The notes under the pieces were generated by a model, which worked only from the letters and a program-made list of their open reading frames with translations, ran no database searches and was not told where the DNA came from. A stretch of 64,000 bases of DNA. Source: SVMC01 sp045601345. GTDB taxonomy: Bacteria; Bacillota; Clostridia; Oscillospirales; Oscillospiraceae. This document shows, piece by piece, positions 32,197-42,422 of the stretch. Location: positions 1-64,000 of the forward strand of contig JAZRZL010000085.1 of the NCBI GenBank assembly GCA_045601345.1. Reading direction: 5' to 3'. The translations under genes were made by a program, and so were the position numbers. How positions within the stretch are numbered: position 1 is the first letter of the stretch; each line of letters starts with the position of its first letter.

Positions 32197-33235
32197 GGGC
32201 GGCCTCCTGTGCCAGACGGAGAATGAGCAGCTCCAAAATGCGCTCGGGATCATCAAAGGAGGTCTTCATCTGAAAATCTGCCTCCGCACAGGCAGGAAGT
32301 GCCCTTGCAAAGAAGGGCTTAGGCACTCGCCTTGCAAATGCAAAGGCCTTTTGCGCCGGATAAGAACCCATCCCATAGAGCTTCATCAGCGCATCTGCGC
32401 CCCGGCCATGGGAGGATAACTCTCTTGCTGCTGCGGCTCTGCGAAGCTGGGAGCCGATGGCACCGAGAATGAGAATCGGCTCCTGCTGCATTTTGCATAG
32501 AGCGCGCAAAATTTCCAGCGCCTTGCCGTAGGAGTCTGCCGCAATGGCATCGGTGAGCTGAAATACCACGGCATCCAGCACCGGCTCTACCACCGCGTCA
32601 ATATCGGCTTTCGAAATAACTGGGGCAGAGGAAAAAGCCGCAATCTTGGAAATTTCCGAAACCATGGAGGTCATTTGAGCACCACATTGGACAATCAGGT
32701 AGCGGCACAGCTCCGGGGCAATTTTTTTACCGAAGCTGTCAAAGTGCCGTGCGACCCAGCTCATGAGTGCCTGCTCGGATTGCCTTGCAAACTCCACCAC
32801 CTGTGCGTTTTCTGAAATCGCGGTGGTCAGGGTCTTCATTCTGCGGTCGGGCTTCCATGGAATGGTGTCAAATACAAAGACGACATAGCAGTAGTCGGGA
32901 ATATCGGATAGCAGTACCGCCATTTTCTGGCGGTCATCTGCATTGAGCTGGTAGGGATCCACATCGTCCACCTGCACAAAGGAGGCCTCCGCCATCATGG
33001 GGATGGCATCCAGCGCATCGGAGAAGGCGGTCAGGCGCATGGTCTGCGCATCAAAGCGGTGGAGATTGAAATCCTCCGCAGGGCCGGAGAGAACGGTTTC
33101 TCGCAGAAGATGCAGATAGTGGGTGCGAAGATAATCCTCTTCCCCGTGGAAAAAATAAAGATGCTCCGGCGTTTTATTACGAAGATCGAATTTTAATTTG
33201 TCAAAAGCGGCATCAGATGCCGGTTTTTTTGCCAT
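32189..33235 (-). CDS. holA: DNA polymerase III subunit delta
   Basis: A 348-residue clamp-loader subunit that opens the beta clamp. Start at 33235 with AGAAGGTGA upstream; the longer frame to 33352 runs into comEC. The N-terminal strand LYFFHGEEDYLR (about 22-33) and the C-terminal helical collar region match the family. It follows comEC directly, the common Firmicutes order. Confidence 0.92.
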   Translation of the reverse strand: MAKKPASDAAFDKLKFDLRNKTPEHLYFFHGEEDYLRTHYLHLLRETVLSGPAEDFNLHRFDAQTMRLTAFSDALDAIPMMAEASFVQVDDVDPYQLNADDRQKMAVLLSDIPDYCYVVFVFDTIPWKPDRRMKTLTTAISENAQVVEFARQSEQALMSWVARHFDSFGKKIAPELCRYLIVQCGAQMTSMVSEISKIAAFSSAPVISKADIDAVVEPVLDAVVFQLTDAIAADSYGKALEILRALCKMQQEPILILGAIGSQLRRAAAARELSSHGRGADALMKLYGMGSYPAQKAFAFARRVPKPFFARALPACAEADFQMKTSFDDPERILELLILRLAQEAAHD

Positions 33236-33239
33236 GAAA

Positions 33240-35483
33240 TCACCTTCTGATGGTAATATTACCGCATTGATCCGTGCGGTAAATCGCTGCCCCATGGGCA
33301 ATAATACGGGATAGGGCTTCGTCGGAGGGATGATGGTAGAGGTTACCTTCACCTACGCTGATGAGCACGGACTCCGGCTTGGTCAGCTCCAGGAATGTGT
33401 CACAGGTTGATGTTGCAGCACCGTGGTGACCGGCAATGAGTACCTCTATATCTGGAATGCTGTGCCCAGAGAGAAGCTGCATTTCCGCCTTTGCGCCCAT
33501 ATCGCCCGTGGCAAGAAGATCATAATCTCCCTGAGAGAACAGAAGACCTAGAGAAGCATCATTTTCGGAGGTTAAGTTGACCGGCGCAAAGATTTGCAAG
33601 GTGGAATCAGAAAAGGTGAGCGTTTCATCACTTGTCACATAGCGGATTTCCGTTCCCTGCGCGGTTGCCGCCTCGGTAATTTTTTCCCGCAAATCGGTAT
33701 CGCATGGAAGGTCGGGGAGATATAGAAGCGATACTGGCAGACGGGACAGCAATTGGCATACACCGCCTACGTGGTCGGTATCATAGTGGCTGAGAATCAA
33801 AACATCCAAATGCGTGATGCTTTTGGATAGCAGGAAGCGAGCCGCCGTCTCTCCCACATTTTCTGTGCCGCTGCCGCCGCAGTCATACATGGCGGTCACA
33901 TTGCCGCCATGTAGAATCAGGCATTGCCCCTGCCCAACGTCCAGAAGGGTTGCGTCAAATTCTTTCCCCTCCAGATAGCTCAGCCAAAGGCACAAGCACA
34001 GCCCCAGTGTACCGATACAAAGGACGGGAAAAATCAGTTGCCGCCGTCCGTTGGGAAGCAGCATACAAAAGCCAATGAGATACACAAAAACCAGCCAAAA
34101 TATCATATAGTAGTTGTCGGTATAGACGGCAGCAAGAGGAAAGGCGGTGATACCTCCGGCAACCCAAAGAATATAACGTGCCAAATATCCGACCACACCC
34201 GCCAGCAGTCTTGCCGGCCAAGGCCAAACAAAACCCAGAATACAGATGCACAGTCCGGCCTGAAACGCAAGCGTGACCGCCCAACTCACAAGGATATTGG
34301 TCACAATGCCAAATAGTACAATCACACCGCGCTGCATGGCAATCAGAGGAATGGTAAACAGGCAAGCGCCCAGTGTGGTAGTCGTATTGCCGATAAAATA
34401 GCGTAAAATACCGCGAATGACCCGGCGGTGGAGCAGCTTTTCCAGCCCGGGAAGCTGACAAATGCGAATATACAGCGGGGTAGACACAAGAAAAATACCG
34501 AGAACTGCACCAAAGGAGAGCTGAAAGCTGAGATTGGCAACCGCCCATGGATTGGGCACCAGAATGCACAGGGCAGCAAAACCCAGCGAGGTCAGTCCAT
34601 CCCACTCCCGCATGAGAAGCGGCGCGAGCAGCAGAAGAATCTGCATCACGCTGGCACGAACCACCGAGGGCATGGCACCGACCATCAGGGTAAAAATCAC
34701 AACCACCGGAATGCCGATGAGGGCGCTCAGCCACCGCCGATTGCCGCAGAGCAGCAAAATCAATCCCAAAAGCGTGGATACGTGCATCCCCGAGATGACC
34801 ACCGTATGGGAAATGCCGGAAATATTGAGGGTATTGGTCTGCGTAAAGCTCAGGCCGCTTCGGTCACCGATGAGCAGCGCCTGCATAAAGGGTACAGCAT
34901 CGGCAGGAAAAAGCTGTTGCATTTTGTCCTTCACCATCCGGCGAAGGCGCAGAGGAAAAGTAGAAAGTGTGTCCGATGGAACGGGAACCGCATCCGACAC
35001 ACTGTAGACTATCAGGTCAACACCGATGGAGCGGTAGTAAAGCTCATAGTCTTCGCCCTCCGGCAGAGCTAAGCGGGCAGTGACCTCCAGACTGTCACCG
35101 GCGCGTAAGTCCGGCATATCGTCGAGATACAAAAGCAGCTTGCACCGATGTCCGCGGATCGTCGCATTGGCGTAGACCCGGAAACCGTATTGTGTGCTCT
35201 GCAAGTCGTCGCGCAAAACAGCGGTAAAGCTCTCCATTTCTCCATCAAGAGAGCGCACAGGCGCGGCAACCCAAAGGTCATAGCAAGTTGTCCATAATAG
35301 CCCAACAGCCAAACCCAATGCCATCCATGCCGGACGGCTCCATATTTTCTTAATCAACCGAAAAATCAACACCCCAAGGCCGCAAGTACAGCCCAGAAGA
35401 AAGCACCAGAGAGGGTGTTTGATGAGAATGTAGAATCCGGCTCCCGCCGTAAAGAGCAGGGAAAACCAAAAGAGCTTGCGCAT
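33240..35483 (-). CDS. comEC: ComEC/Rec2 DNA uptake channel
   Basis: A 747-residue polytopic membrane protein. N-terminal TMs and an OB-like domain (about 80-160), the Competence domain (about 200-480, many TMs), then a C-terminal metallo-beta-lactamase-like domain with HYDTDHVGG (about 568-576) and GHHGAATSTCDTF (about 703). ComEC moves single-stranded DNA across the membrane in natural transformation. The start overlaps the mutS2 stop (TAATG). No comEA gene is visible here, so competence depends on genes elsewhere. Confidence 0.95.
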   Translation of the reverse strand: MRKLFWFSLLFTAGAGFYILIKHPLWCFLLGCTCGLGVLIFRLIKKIWSRPAWMALGLAVGLLWTTCYDLWVAAPVRSLDGEMESFTAVLRDDLQSTQYGFRVYANATIRGHRCKLLLYLDDMPDLRAGDSLEVTARLALPEGEDYELYYRSIGVDLIVYSVSDAVPVPSDTLSTFPLRLRRMVKDKMQQLFPADAVPFMQALLIGDRSGLSFTQTNTLNISGISHTVVISGMHVSTLLGLILLLCGNRRWLSALIGIPVVVIFTLMVGAMPSVVRASVMQILLLLAPLLMREWDGLTSLGFAALCILVPNPWAVANLSFQLSFGAVLGIFLVSTPLYIRICQLPGLEKLLHRRVIRGILRYFIGNTTTTLGACLFTIPLIAMQRGVIVLFGIVTNILVSWAVTLAFQAGLCICILGFVWPWPARLLAGVVGYLARYILWVAGGITAFPLAAVYTDNYYMIFWLVFVYLIGFCMLLPNGRRQLIFPVLCIGTLGLCLCLWLSYLEGKEFDATLLDVGQGQCLILHGGNVTAMYDCGGSGTENVGETAARFLLSKSITHLDVLILSHYDTDHVGGVCQLLSRLPVSLLYLPDLPCDTDLREKITEAATAQGTEIRYVTSDETLTFSDSTLQIFAPVNLTSENDASLGLLFSQGDYDLLATGDMGAKAEMQLLSGHSIPDIEVLIAGHHGAATSTCDTFLELTKPESVLISVGEGNLYHHPSDEALSRIIAHGAAIYRTDQCGNITIRR

Positions 35484-37849
35484 TATTTCAGTGTTGCAAT
35501 GGTCACGCCATCCTCACCTTCGCCAAAGACACCCAGACGGTATTCCTTTACGTGTCGGTTTCGTTTCAGCTCATTTTGCACGGCTTTGCGCAGGACACCG
35601 GTGCCCTTGCCGTGGATGATGCGCACCATGTTCAGATTGGCCAGCATGGCATGATCCAAAAAGCTTTGCAGCGTTCCGATGGCCTCCTGCGCATCCATAC
35701 CGCGCAGATCGACCTCAGGGTTGGCCTGCTGGTTGCGGAATTCCCGCACGGTTTTTTGAATATATTGCTGGGCGGCAGGTGCCTGCTCCAAAAGATAGAC
35801 TTCATCGGGCTTGGCGTTGATTTTCATGATACCTGCCTGAAGCACATACGAATCCTTTTTGACCTCCAGCACCGTTGCTTTGGTGCCCAGACGGATGAGT
35901 TCTACCGTATCGCCGGGGCGCACAGCACGGGTGGGCTGTGGACGCGCTTCAACGGGTTTCTTTTCGTTCAGCTTGTCCTGCGCTTCATTCAGCTTCCGGC
36001 GCAGGTCGGATTGCCGCTCGTTTAGCTCCGCGGCATCGTTCATATCCTTCAATTGCTTGCGAAGGAGCTTCAATTCCTGCTGCACCTCATTGGCGGCGCG
36101 GCGGGCATCGTCGATAATATACTGCGCCTCGGCGCGGGCATTTTGCACGGCCTTTTCCTTTTCCTTCTGGATTTGGGCGTAGTATTCATCGGATTTTTTC
36201 TTCTGCTGCTGGGTTTCCAGACGCAGACGCTCTGCCTCGACCCAGGCAGCCTCCATTTGCTGGCGCTGTTGTTCAAGAAGGTGGAGGACTTCTTCAAAAT
36301 TCTGGTCATTTTCCGACACCATATCCTGTGCCTTTTTGATAATGCCATCAGGAAGCCCCAGACGGCGGGAAATGGCAAAGGCGTTGGATTTGCCCGGGAC
36401 ACCAATAAGCAGGCGATAGGTGGGCTGTAGGGTCTCTACATCAAATTCACACGAGGCATTCATGACACCCTCTGTGCGCATAGCAAAAATTTTCAGCTCG
36501 GCATAGTGGGTGGTCGCTGCAACCAGACTGCCCATACTGCGGCAAAAGGAAATGAGTGCAACAGCCAGCGCCGCACCCTCGGTGGGGTCGGTGCCAGCGC
36601 CCAGCTCGTCAAAGAGCACCAGACTTTCTCCATCGCACTGGTTGACGATTTCCACAATATTTTTCATGTGTGCGGAGAAGGTGGAAAGCGATTGCTCAAT
36701 GGATTGCTCATCCCCGATATCTGCCAGCACACTCTTAAAAATGCACACGCTGCTGCCATGGTCGGCGGGAATTTGCAGACCACATTCGGCCATCAGCGTG
36801 ACCAGTCCCAGCGTTTTCAGCGTGACGGTTTTGCCGCCGGTGTTGGGACCGGTGATGACCAGCGTATCAAATTCGCCGCCCAGCCGGACGGTGATGGGAA
36901 CAACGGTTTTCGGGTCAATGAGCGGATGGCGCACACGCACCAGCTCCATGCGGCCATCGGTGCGGATTTCCGGCTCGATGGCCTTCATTTTATAGGCAAG
37001 CTGTGGCTTGGCAAAGATGATATCCAGCTCTACCAGCACATTGTAGTCGCAGATGATCTGTTCCTTATGCTCTGCCGCAATCGCGGAAAGCTCTCCCAGA
37101 ATCCGTTCAATTTCAGCCTGCTCTGCCAGTGCCAGCTCGCGCAGGGCATTGTTGGCATTCACCGCGCCCATCGGCTCAATGAAGAAGGTACTGCCGGTGG
37201 AGGAGACATCATGTACCAGTCCCGGTACGGCGGCCTTGCTCTCCGCCTTGACCGGAACCACATAGCGGTCTCCGCGCATGGTGATGATCGGATCGCGCAG
37301 GGCTTTGGCATAGGCGGGGGAGGAGATGATCTTGCTCAATGTCTCCTTGATTTTGGCGCTCTGCGCACGCATTTTCCGGCGGATAGAAGCAAGCTCACTG
37401 CTTGCAGCATCCGCGATTTCATCCTCGGAGAGAATGGAGCTGGTAATGCGGTCTTCAAAATAGCGGTTGGCATGGAGCTGGGCAAAAAACGGATCAAGCA
37501 CCGAATCCACATGATCGGTATCACCGTAGGCCTTCACATTTCTCGCACAGCGAAGCACACTGGCAATGGCAAGCAGTTCCTTGGGGGAAAGACAGCCGCC
37601 CCGCTCTGCCCGCAGGAGGCTGGCGCACACGTCCTGTGTACCCCGGAAGCCGGGAGCACCCTTGGTCTCCATCAGGCGGCAGGCACTGGCAGTTTGAGAC
37701 TGAGCATAGCGCACATCATCCGGCTCGGTCATGGGCTTTAGCTCCAGACAGCGCCGATGTGCCTCCTCACAGCCGGTGAGGTCGGCAAGGCGCTCCAGCA
37801 CCCGGTTCAGCTCCAGCTTGATCAGTGATTTTTCATATAATTCAGACAT
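35483..37849 (-). CDS. mutS2: MutS2 endonuclease/ribosome-rescue ATPase
   Basis: A 788-residue MutS2. Helical lever/clamp domains come first, then the ATPase with Walker A GPNTGGKT (about 335-342) and the FDELGAGTDPTEG motif (about 413-425), a long coiled coil rich in Gln/Lys/Glu (about 520-635), and a C-terminal Smr nuclease domain (VDLRGMDAQEA, about 709, and HGKGTGVLR). MutS2 suppresses recombination and, with its Smr domain, splits collided ribosomes in Bacillus. It ends at the comEC start. Confidence 0.96.
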   Translation of the reverse strand: MSELYEKSLIKLELNRVLERLADLTGCEEAHRRCLELKPMTEPDDVRYAQSQTASACRLMETKGAPGFRGTQDVCASLLRAERGGCLSPKELLAIASVLRCARNVKAYGDTDHVDSVLDPFFAQLHANRYFEDRITSSILSEDEIADAASSELASIRRKMRAQSAKIKETLSKIISSPAYAKALRDPIITMRGDRYVVPVKAESKAAVPGLVHDVSSTGSTFFIEPMGAVNANNALRELALAEQAEIERILGELSAIAAEHKEQIICDYNVLVELDIIFAKPQLAYKMKAIEPEIRTDGRMELVRVRHPLIDPKTVVPITVRLGGEFDTLVITGPNTGGKTVTLKTLGLVTLMAECGLQIPADHGSSVCIFKSVLADIGDEQSIEQSLSTFSAHMKNIVEIVNQCDGESLVLFDELGAGTDPTEGAALAVALISFCRSMGSLVAATTHYAELKIFAMRTEGVMNASCEFDVETLQPTYRLLIGVPGKSNAFAISRRLGLPDGIIKKAQDMVSENDQNFEEVLHLLEQQRQQMEAAWVEAERLRLETQQQKKKSDEYYAQIQKEKEKAVQNARAEAQYIIDDARRAANEVQQELKLLRKQLKDMNDAAELNERQSDLRRKLNEAQDKLNEKKPVEARPQPTRAVRPGDTVELIRLGTKATVLEVKKDSYVLQAGIMKINAKPDEVYLLEQAPAAQQYIQKTVREFRNQQANPEVDLRGMDAQEAIGTLQSFLDHAMLANLNMVRIIHGKGTGVLRKAVQNELKRNRHVKEYRLGVFGEGEDGVTIATLK

Positions 37850-37852
37850 GGT

Positions 37853-38608
37853 TTACTCCAAAATGATATTGCAGGATTTATAGTAGTCTAATGCGGAAAA
37901 GCTCCGCTCAAATTGTATTTTCAGATAGCTTTCGGTCAGGCCGCTGAGCGCCTCCAGATTTTCCTTACCGAGCGTGAAGGAGAACAGCCGCCCCGGTTCA
38001 CAGGCAGACAAATAACGCATGGCCTGTAGAACGCCGGAGGAAAGGGGCAGCCGAAGCCCATCGCTTATCTGGTTTTGACAGCCGCTGCAAATGACGGTAG
38101 CTTCAGTCAGATGAAAGCGGTCAGGGGTCAGATTGCCGCACACCGGGCATTGCTCCAGCATCGGGGAATAGCCTGCCAGACAGGCACAGCGAAGCTCAAA
38201 GGCCGCCTTAACGAGCAGCGGCGGCTTATGAAGTGTGCCGAGTGCATACATGGCGTTGAGGCACAGAGAAAGCAGCGCCGGGTTGGGGACATCCTCCTGT
38301 GCAACGACCTCTGCGACCTGCGCAAAATAGCTGGCAAGTGCCAGAGAAGACAAATCCTCCCTTAGCGGGGTAAACATCTCCAGCGGTACGGCCTCATCAA
38401 TGACATAGCCGCCCCGGCTTTCAAATACCGTAAATTCACTGTAGCACAGCAGTTGACAGCTTCCCTGTAGACGACTGCGGCGGCTGCGTACCCCACGGGC
38501 GCGGAAGGTCATTTTTCCATGCTCCCGAGTCAGCACATTCAGTAGCCGGTCAGAATCCTTGTAGTCTGTCTGACGGAGAATCAGCCCTTCGGTTTTTAGA
38601 TGATGCAT
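37853..38608 (-). CDS. recO: DNA repair protein RecO
   Basis: A 251-residue RecO. The OB fold (about 1-80, GLILRQTDYKDSDRLL start) is followed by a helical domain with a zinc finger (CPVC near 150 and CSGC near 172). RecO helps load RecA on SSB-coated DNA. Only 3 bases separate it from mutS2. Confidence 0.94.
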   Translation of the reverse strand: MHHLKTEGLILRQTDYKDSDRLLNVLTREHGKMTFRARGVRSRRSRLQGSCQLLCYSEFTVFESRGGYVIDEAVPLEMFTPLREDLSSLALASYFAQVAEVVAQEDVPNPALLSLCLNAMYALGTLHKPPLLVKAAFELRCACLAGYSPMLEQCPVCGNLTPDRFHLTEATVICSGCQNQISDGLRLPLSSGVLQAMRYLSACEPGRLFSFTLGKENLEALSGLTESYLKIQFERSFSALDYYKSCNIILE

Positions 38609-38666
38609 AGGAAATCCTCAATGATGTACGGTGCGCCGCAAAGGCAGCGGCGGCAGAAAGCAGGGT

Positions 38667-38765
38667 TTAGACATTACCCTGCTGTTTTTGTGCGTCCCGG
38701 TAAAGAAGATAGGCCTCCGGCGCGCCGGTTTCCAGAAAAATTGACCAATATTGATTTTTATCCAT
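38667..38765 (-). CDS. yqzL: YqzL-like small protein (32 aa)
   Basis: A 32-codon frame that starts with ATG at 38765 behind GGGGAGGATTCATT and stops at 38667-38669. It has the YqzL pattern: a Trp (W7), Phe, then a Thr-Gly (about 13-14), then YLLY (about 19-22). In Bacillus yqzL sits between era and recO, exactly its place here. The Bacillus protein is longer (about 47 residues); this one ends just after the core. Its role is unknown. Confidence 0.75.
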   Translation of the reverse strand: MDKNQYWSIFLETGAPEAYLLYRDAQKQQGNV

Positions 38766-38838
38766 AATGAATCCTCCCCTTGACGCTAACATATTCTATG
38801 CTTAGCTTTGCCGAAAGGGGCGGAGAAAAACCAGAAAA

Positions 38839-39726
38839 TTATTGGTCGTAGCCAAAATTTCGGATCAGGTGTTGATTGTCGCGCCAATTTTCCTTGACCT
38901 TGACCCAGGTTTGCAGGAACACCTTGGTGTCAAAGAAGCGTTCACAATCGGTTCGAGCCATAGTGCTGATTTTTTTCAGCATAGAGCCTTGCTTGCCGAT
39001 GAGAATCCCCTTGTGGCTGGCCTTTTCGCAGAAGATGGTAGCATCCATTTCCAGAAGGCCATCCTCTCTCTGGGAGAATTTGGTGATCTCCACAGCGGTG
39101 CCATGGGGAATTTCGCGCTCTAAACACCAGAGAATTTTTTCGCGGATGATTTCAGCCGCAATCTGCCGCTCAGGCTGGTCGGTAATCATATCATCGGGGA
39201 AAAACTGGGGGCCTTCGATGGCGTATTTCATGCATTCAGCCAGAAGCTCGTCAATTCCCTCCTTATTTTTGGCGCTAATGGGAACAACGGCATCAAAATT
39301 GTAGGCGCGGCTATAGAGCGCGATGACCTCCAGAAGGGCTTCCTTTTCTACAGTGTCAATTTTATTGATAACCAGAATGGCAGGCATATCCGCGGCCTTG
39401 AGCTGCTCAATCAGCCCGTTTTCCTGCGGGCCAATGGAGGCAATCGGCTCCACCAGCAGCATGACCGCGTCCACATCGGCAACACTGCGAGTAACAACAT
39501 CCACCATATAGTCTCCCAGACGGGTGCGGGGCTTATGAAAGCCGGGTGTGTCCAGAAGCACGAGCTGGGTGTCGCCCTGATTGACGATCCCGCAGATGCG
39601 GTTTCGGGTGGTCTGCGGCTTGTGGGAGACAATGGCAATTTTTTCGCCGACAAGGGCATTAATCAGCGTGGATTTGCCCACGTTGGGACGGCCGGCGATG
39701 GTGATCATAGCAGATTTTTCGTTCAT
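38839..39726 (-). CDS. era: GTPase Era
   Basis: A 295-residue GTPase that binds the 3' end of 16S rRNA in small-subunit assembly. G1 GRPNVGKST (about 11-19), G3 DTPGF (about 59-63), G4 NKID (about 122-125) and the C-terminal KH domain with the GSMLKKI core (about 245) are all present. AAAGAGGT precedes the ATG. Confidence 0.97.
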   Translation of the reverse strand: MNEKSAMITIAGRPNVGKSTLINALVGEKIAIVSHKPQTTRNRICGIVNQGDTQLVLLDTPGFHKPRTRLGDYMVDVVTRSVADVDAVMLLVEPIASIGPQENGLIEQLKAADMPAILVINKIDTVEKEALLEVIALYSRAYNFDAVVPISAKNKEGIDELLAECMKYAIEGPQFFPDDMITDQPERQIAAEIIREKILWCLEREIPHGTAVEITKFSQREDGLLEMDATIFCEKASHKGILIGKQGSMLKKISTMARTDCERFFDTKVFLQTWVKVKENWRDNQHLIRNFGYDQ

Positions 39727-39740
39727 GGGATACCTCTTTA

Positions 39741-40235
39741 TTATCTGGGAAGCTGGATGATTTTCAGAATGGCCTCTTCCCGTTCCCGCATTTGTTTTTT
39801 CATAGGGCCTTCATCCATGTGGTCGTAGCCAAACAGATGAAGGATGGAATGGATGGTTAAGTAGCCGATTTCCCGCTTGAGGCTATGGCCGAATTCTTTT
39901 GCCTGTGCTTTGGCTCGATCCAGAGAAATGACCATATCACCCAGAGGGAGCAAGCCGGTTTCAGGGTCAAGCAGGTCTTCTATATTTTCCGGGAGCTTTC
40001 CCGGCTCAAAATCGAACATGGGAAACGACAGCACATCGGTGGGTGCGTCCACATTCCGGTAGGCCTGATTGATGGCCTGAATGCCCATATTATCGGTGAT
40101 GAGCACATTGATCTCGCAAGGCACTGGGATTCTCTGCGCATCCAGCACCGCCCGAATGCACTTGCGGATATGAAGATTCAGGGCTAGACTATCTAAGCCC
40201 TGCTTTTCAAAGGAGACAACAATGTGATGGTTCAT
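39741..40235 (-). CDS. ybeY: rRNA maturation endonuclease YbeY
   Basis: A 164-residue zinc endoribonuclease. The HSILHLFGYDH motif (about 130-140) carries the three metal-binding His residues. It matures the 3' end of 16S rRNA and interacts with Era, its neighbour. Its start overlaps the phoH stop (ATGA). Confidence 0.96.
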   Translation of the reverse strand: MNHHIVVSFEKQGLDSLALNLHIRKCIRAVLDAQRIPVPCEINVLITDNMGIQAINQAYRNVDAPTDVLSFPMFDFEPGKLPENIEDLLDPETGLLPLGDMVISLDRAKAQAKEFGHSLKREIGYLTIHSILHLFGYDHMDEGPMKKQMREREEAILKIIQLPR

Positions 40236-41233
40236 GGCTTTTTCCTCTTAAAGGTCTTGCCGGGTGCTGTTTTTGGCCCTTCGTGGCGCTTTTCATAGGT
40301 CTCATAGGCAGCAACGATCCGCTGCACCAGCGCATGGCGCACCACGTCTGCCGGGGTCAGGCGGCAGATGGCAATATCCTCCACGCCCTCCAATACCCGG
40401 ATGGCATCCTTCAGGCCGGAGGTTTTGTCGGTTGGCAGGTCGATCTGGGTGATATCGCCGGTAATCACGATCCGGGAGCCAAAGCCCAGACGGGTGAGGA
40501 ACATTTTCATCTGCTCGCGGGTGGTATTCTGCGCTTCATCAAGAATGATGAAGCTGTTGTCCAGCGTTCTGCCGCGCATATAGGCCAGAGGCGCGACCTC
40601 AATGCTGCCCCGCTCCAGATATTTCTGATAGGTTTCCGCGCCCAGCATATCGAACAGCGCATCATAAAGCGGGCGCAGGTAGGGATCGACCTTATCCTGC
40701 AAATCACCGGGCAGGAAGCCAAGCCGTTCGCCAGCCTCCACAGCAGGACGAGTGAGGATGATCCTGTCCACCTCACGGCTACGGAAGGCGGCTACCGCTG
40801 CCGCCACGGCCAGATAGGTCTTGCCGGTACCGGCAGGGCCGACACCGATGGTGACGGTATTTTTCAGGATGGCCTTCATGTATTTTTGCTGGCCGACGGT
40901 TTTGGCCTTGATGGGCTTTCCCTTGGCGGTGATGCACACAACGTCCCGGGAAATCTGCTGCACCTGCTCATCGTTGCCCTCGTTGACCAGGGTGATGAGA
41001 TAGCGCACCTTCTGCTCGTCAATGGTTTCTCCCTTGGCGGCAAGCTGCATCAGCGCCTGAATGGTGCGTACCGCCTTATCGGTCATTTCTTCATCACCGG
41101 CAACCTTCAGCTCCATACCACGGTTGGTGATATGTACACCGAAGGCCTGTTCGATGCGAAGAATATTTTCATCAAACGAACCGAACACATCAATCAGTTG
41201 TTCCATTCGTTCCGCGTTGATCGTTCGTTCCAT
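40232..41233 (-). CDS. phoH: PhoH-like ATPase (YbeZ)
   Basis: A 333-residue PhoH-family protein. ATG at 41233 with a GGAG site about 12 bases away. N-terminal KH-like region (about 1-75), then Walker A GPAGTGKTY (about 131-139) and Walker B with FIILDEAQN (about 233-241). PhoH/YbeZ works with YbeY in rRNA processing. Its 5' end overlaps yqfD by 44 bases. Confidence 0.94.
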   Translation of the reverse strand: MERTINAERMEQLIDVFGSFDENILRIEQAFGVHITNRGMELKVAGDEEMTDKAVRTIQALMQLAAKGETIDEQKVRYLITLVNEGNDEQVQQISRDVVCITAKGKPIKAKTVGQQKYMKAILKNTVTIGVGPAGTGKTYLAVAAAVAAFRSREVDRIILTRPAVEAGERLGFLPGDLQDKVDPYLRPLYDALFDMLGAETYQKYLERGSIEVAPLAYMRGRTLDNSFIILDEAQNTTREQMKMFLTRLGFGSRIVITGDITQIDLPTDKTSGLKDAIRVLEGVEDIAICRLTPADVVRHALVQRIVAAYETYEKRHEGPKTAPGKTFKRKKP

Positions 41234-42422
41234 GTTGTTCCAGCTCCAGTATGGGTATTTCAGCACTGCGGGAGATCATCTCCCGGCAATGGAGGGTTTG
41301 GGTTAATTGGCACAGCGCACCGTCTTCGGAATATTGGTTATCCTCGGACAGGGGCTGGGCGGCAATGAGAGTTCTATCACGCCAGCGGGTGCAATACAAG
41401 GTCAGAAGCTGCCCCGCCGTATCCTCCGTCAGCCGGATGGGCTGGGGCGCGGTACGGTAATAGGTTTCGATCCACAGCCCAAGGGGGATGGGATAGCCCC
41501 CGGGGAGGTGCAAGATATCCCTTCTTACTATTTTAACACAATCCCCCATGAAAATTCCACTACTTCCGCAGATTTTTATTCTTTTTCTTCCCACGCTCAG
41601 CCAGATACAGACCCCTTTTTTCCTTTCCGGCACACGCAGAAGGCGTTCTGCCGGCGTAATGACCTCAATTTGGCGGCGGGTTTCGGCAAATACCTCCCCC
41701 AATGCCCGTGTGACCATGGTACAACGCTCCAAATCCACCACGCCGGAAATCACAACATCCCCTGCCAGCACAGCATCTCCCGGCTTGCAGGCGGCTTGTC
41801 CGTTGAGTACACTGACATCGGTGATGATTCCATCGGCATCTGCAATTAAATTGGATGCACCCTGCCTATGCACAACGGGTGGAGAAGGGGGCTGGCGGGT
41901 AATGAGCACTGTGGCACGCAGACCGGAGATATTGACTGCCGCCCAGCGAAGCTCTGGAAGGAGCAGGAGCAGCTTATTCTGCACCAGCTCCGTATCCACA
42001 CCCGGCCCCCAAGTGCCAAAATGCACACCAGCCTCGTCCAATGCCTGCAAAATTTCCCGCTTTTGCGCTCCTTCACAACCCTCCACATCCAGCGCCACAA
42101 TGACATTGGAGAGAAGAATGCTCCCTACGACCGCAGCCAAAAGACCTACAATCAGCGCCCAGCGGTTTTTCAGCCCCCGAAAATCTTTTCGGAAGCCGGA
42201 ATGCTTTATAAGCTCTGCCGTACACTGGCAGGTTGCAGCAAGACGCTTGACAGCGTCTGCATCGGCGGCATAAATGCTTAAACATAGAGTAAACTCGTCT
42301 TTTTTTTGAATATTCCAGAAGGGAATGCCTGCCAGAAGGAGGCGATCCATACAGCTCTCCGGCGCACAGCCATGCAGACTGAGACGGCAAATCCCCCGAA
42401 AATAGTCGATAATTCGTCTCAT
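41190..42422 (-). CDS. yqfD: Sporulation protein YqfD
   Basis: A 410-residue mother-cell sporulation protein. One TM helix (about 92-112) follows a cytoplasmic N-terminus; the rest is extracellular/intermembrane with a POTRA-like segment (about 120-160). YqfD is needed for efficient sporulation and is transcribed with YqfC under sigma-E in Bacillus. Overlaps yqfC by 4 bases and phoH by 44. Confidence 0.92.
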   Translation of the reverse strand: MRRIIDYFRGICRLSLHGCAPESCMDRLLLAGIPFWNIQKKDEFTLCLSIYAADADAVKRLAATCQCTAELIKHSGFRKDFRGLKNRWALIVGLLAAVVGSILLSNVIVALDVEGCEGAQKREILQALDEAGVHFGTWGPGVDTELVQNKLLLLLPELRWAAVNISGLRATVLITRQPPSPPVVHRQGASNLIADADGIITDVSVLNGQAACKPGDAVLAGDVVISGVVDLERCTMVTRALGEVFAETRRQIEVITPAERLLRVPERKKGVCIWLSVGRKRIKICGSSGIFMGDCVKIVRRDILHLPGGYPIPLGLWIETYYRTAPQPIRLTEDTAGQLLTLYCTRWRDRTLIAAQPLSEDNQYSEDGALCQLTQTLHCREMISRSAEIPILELEQHGTNDQRGTNGTTD

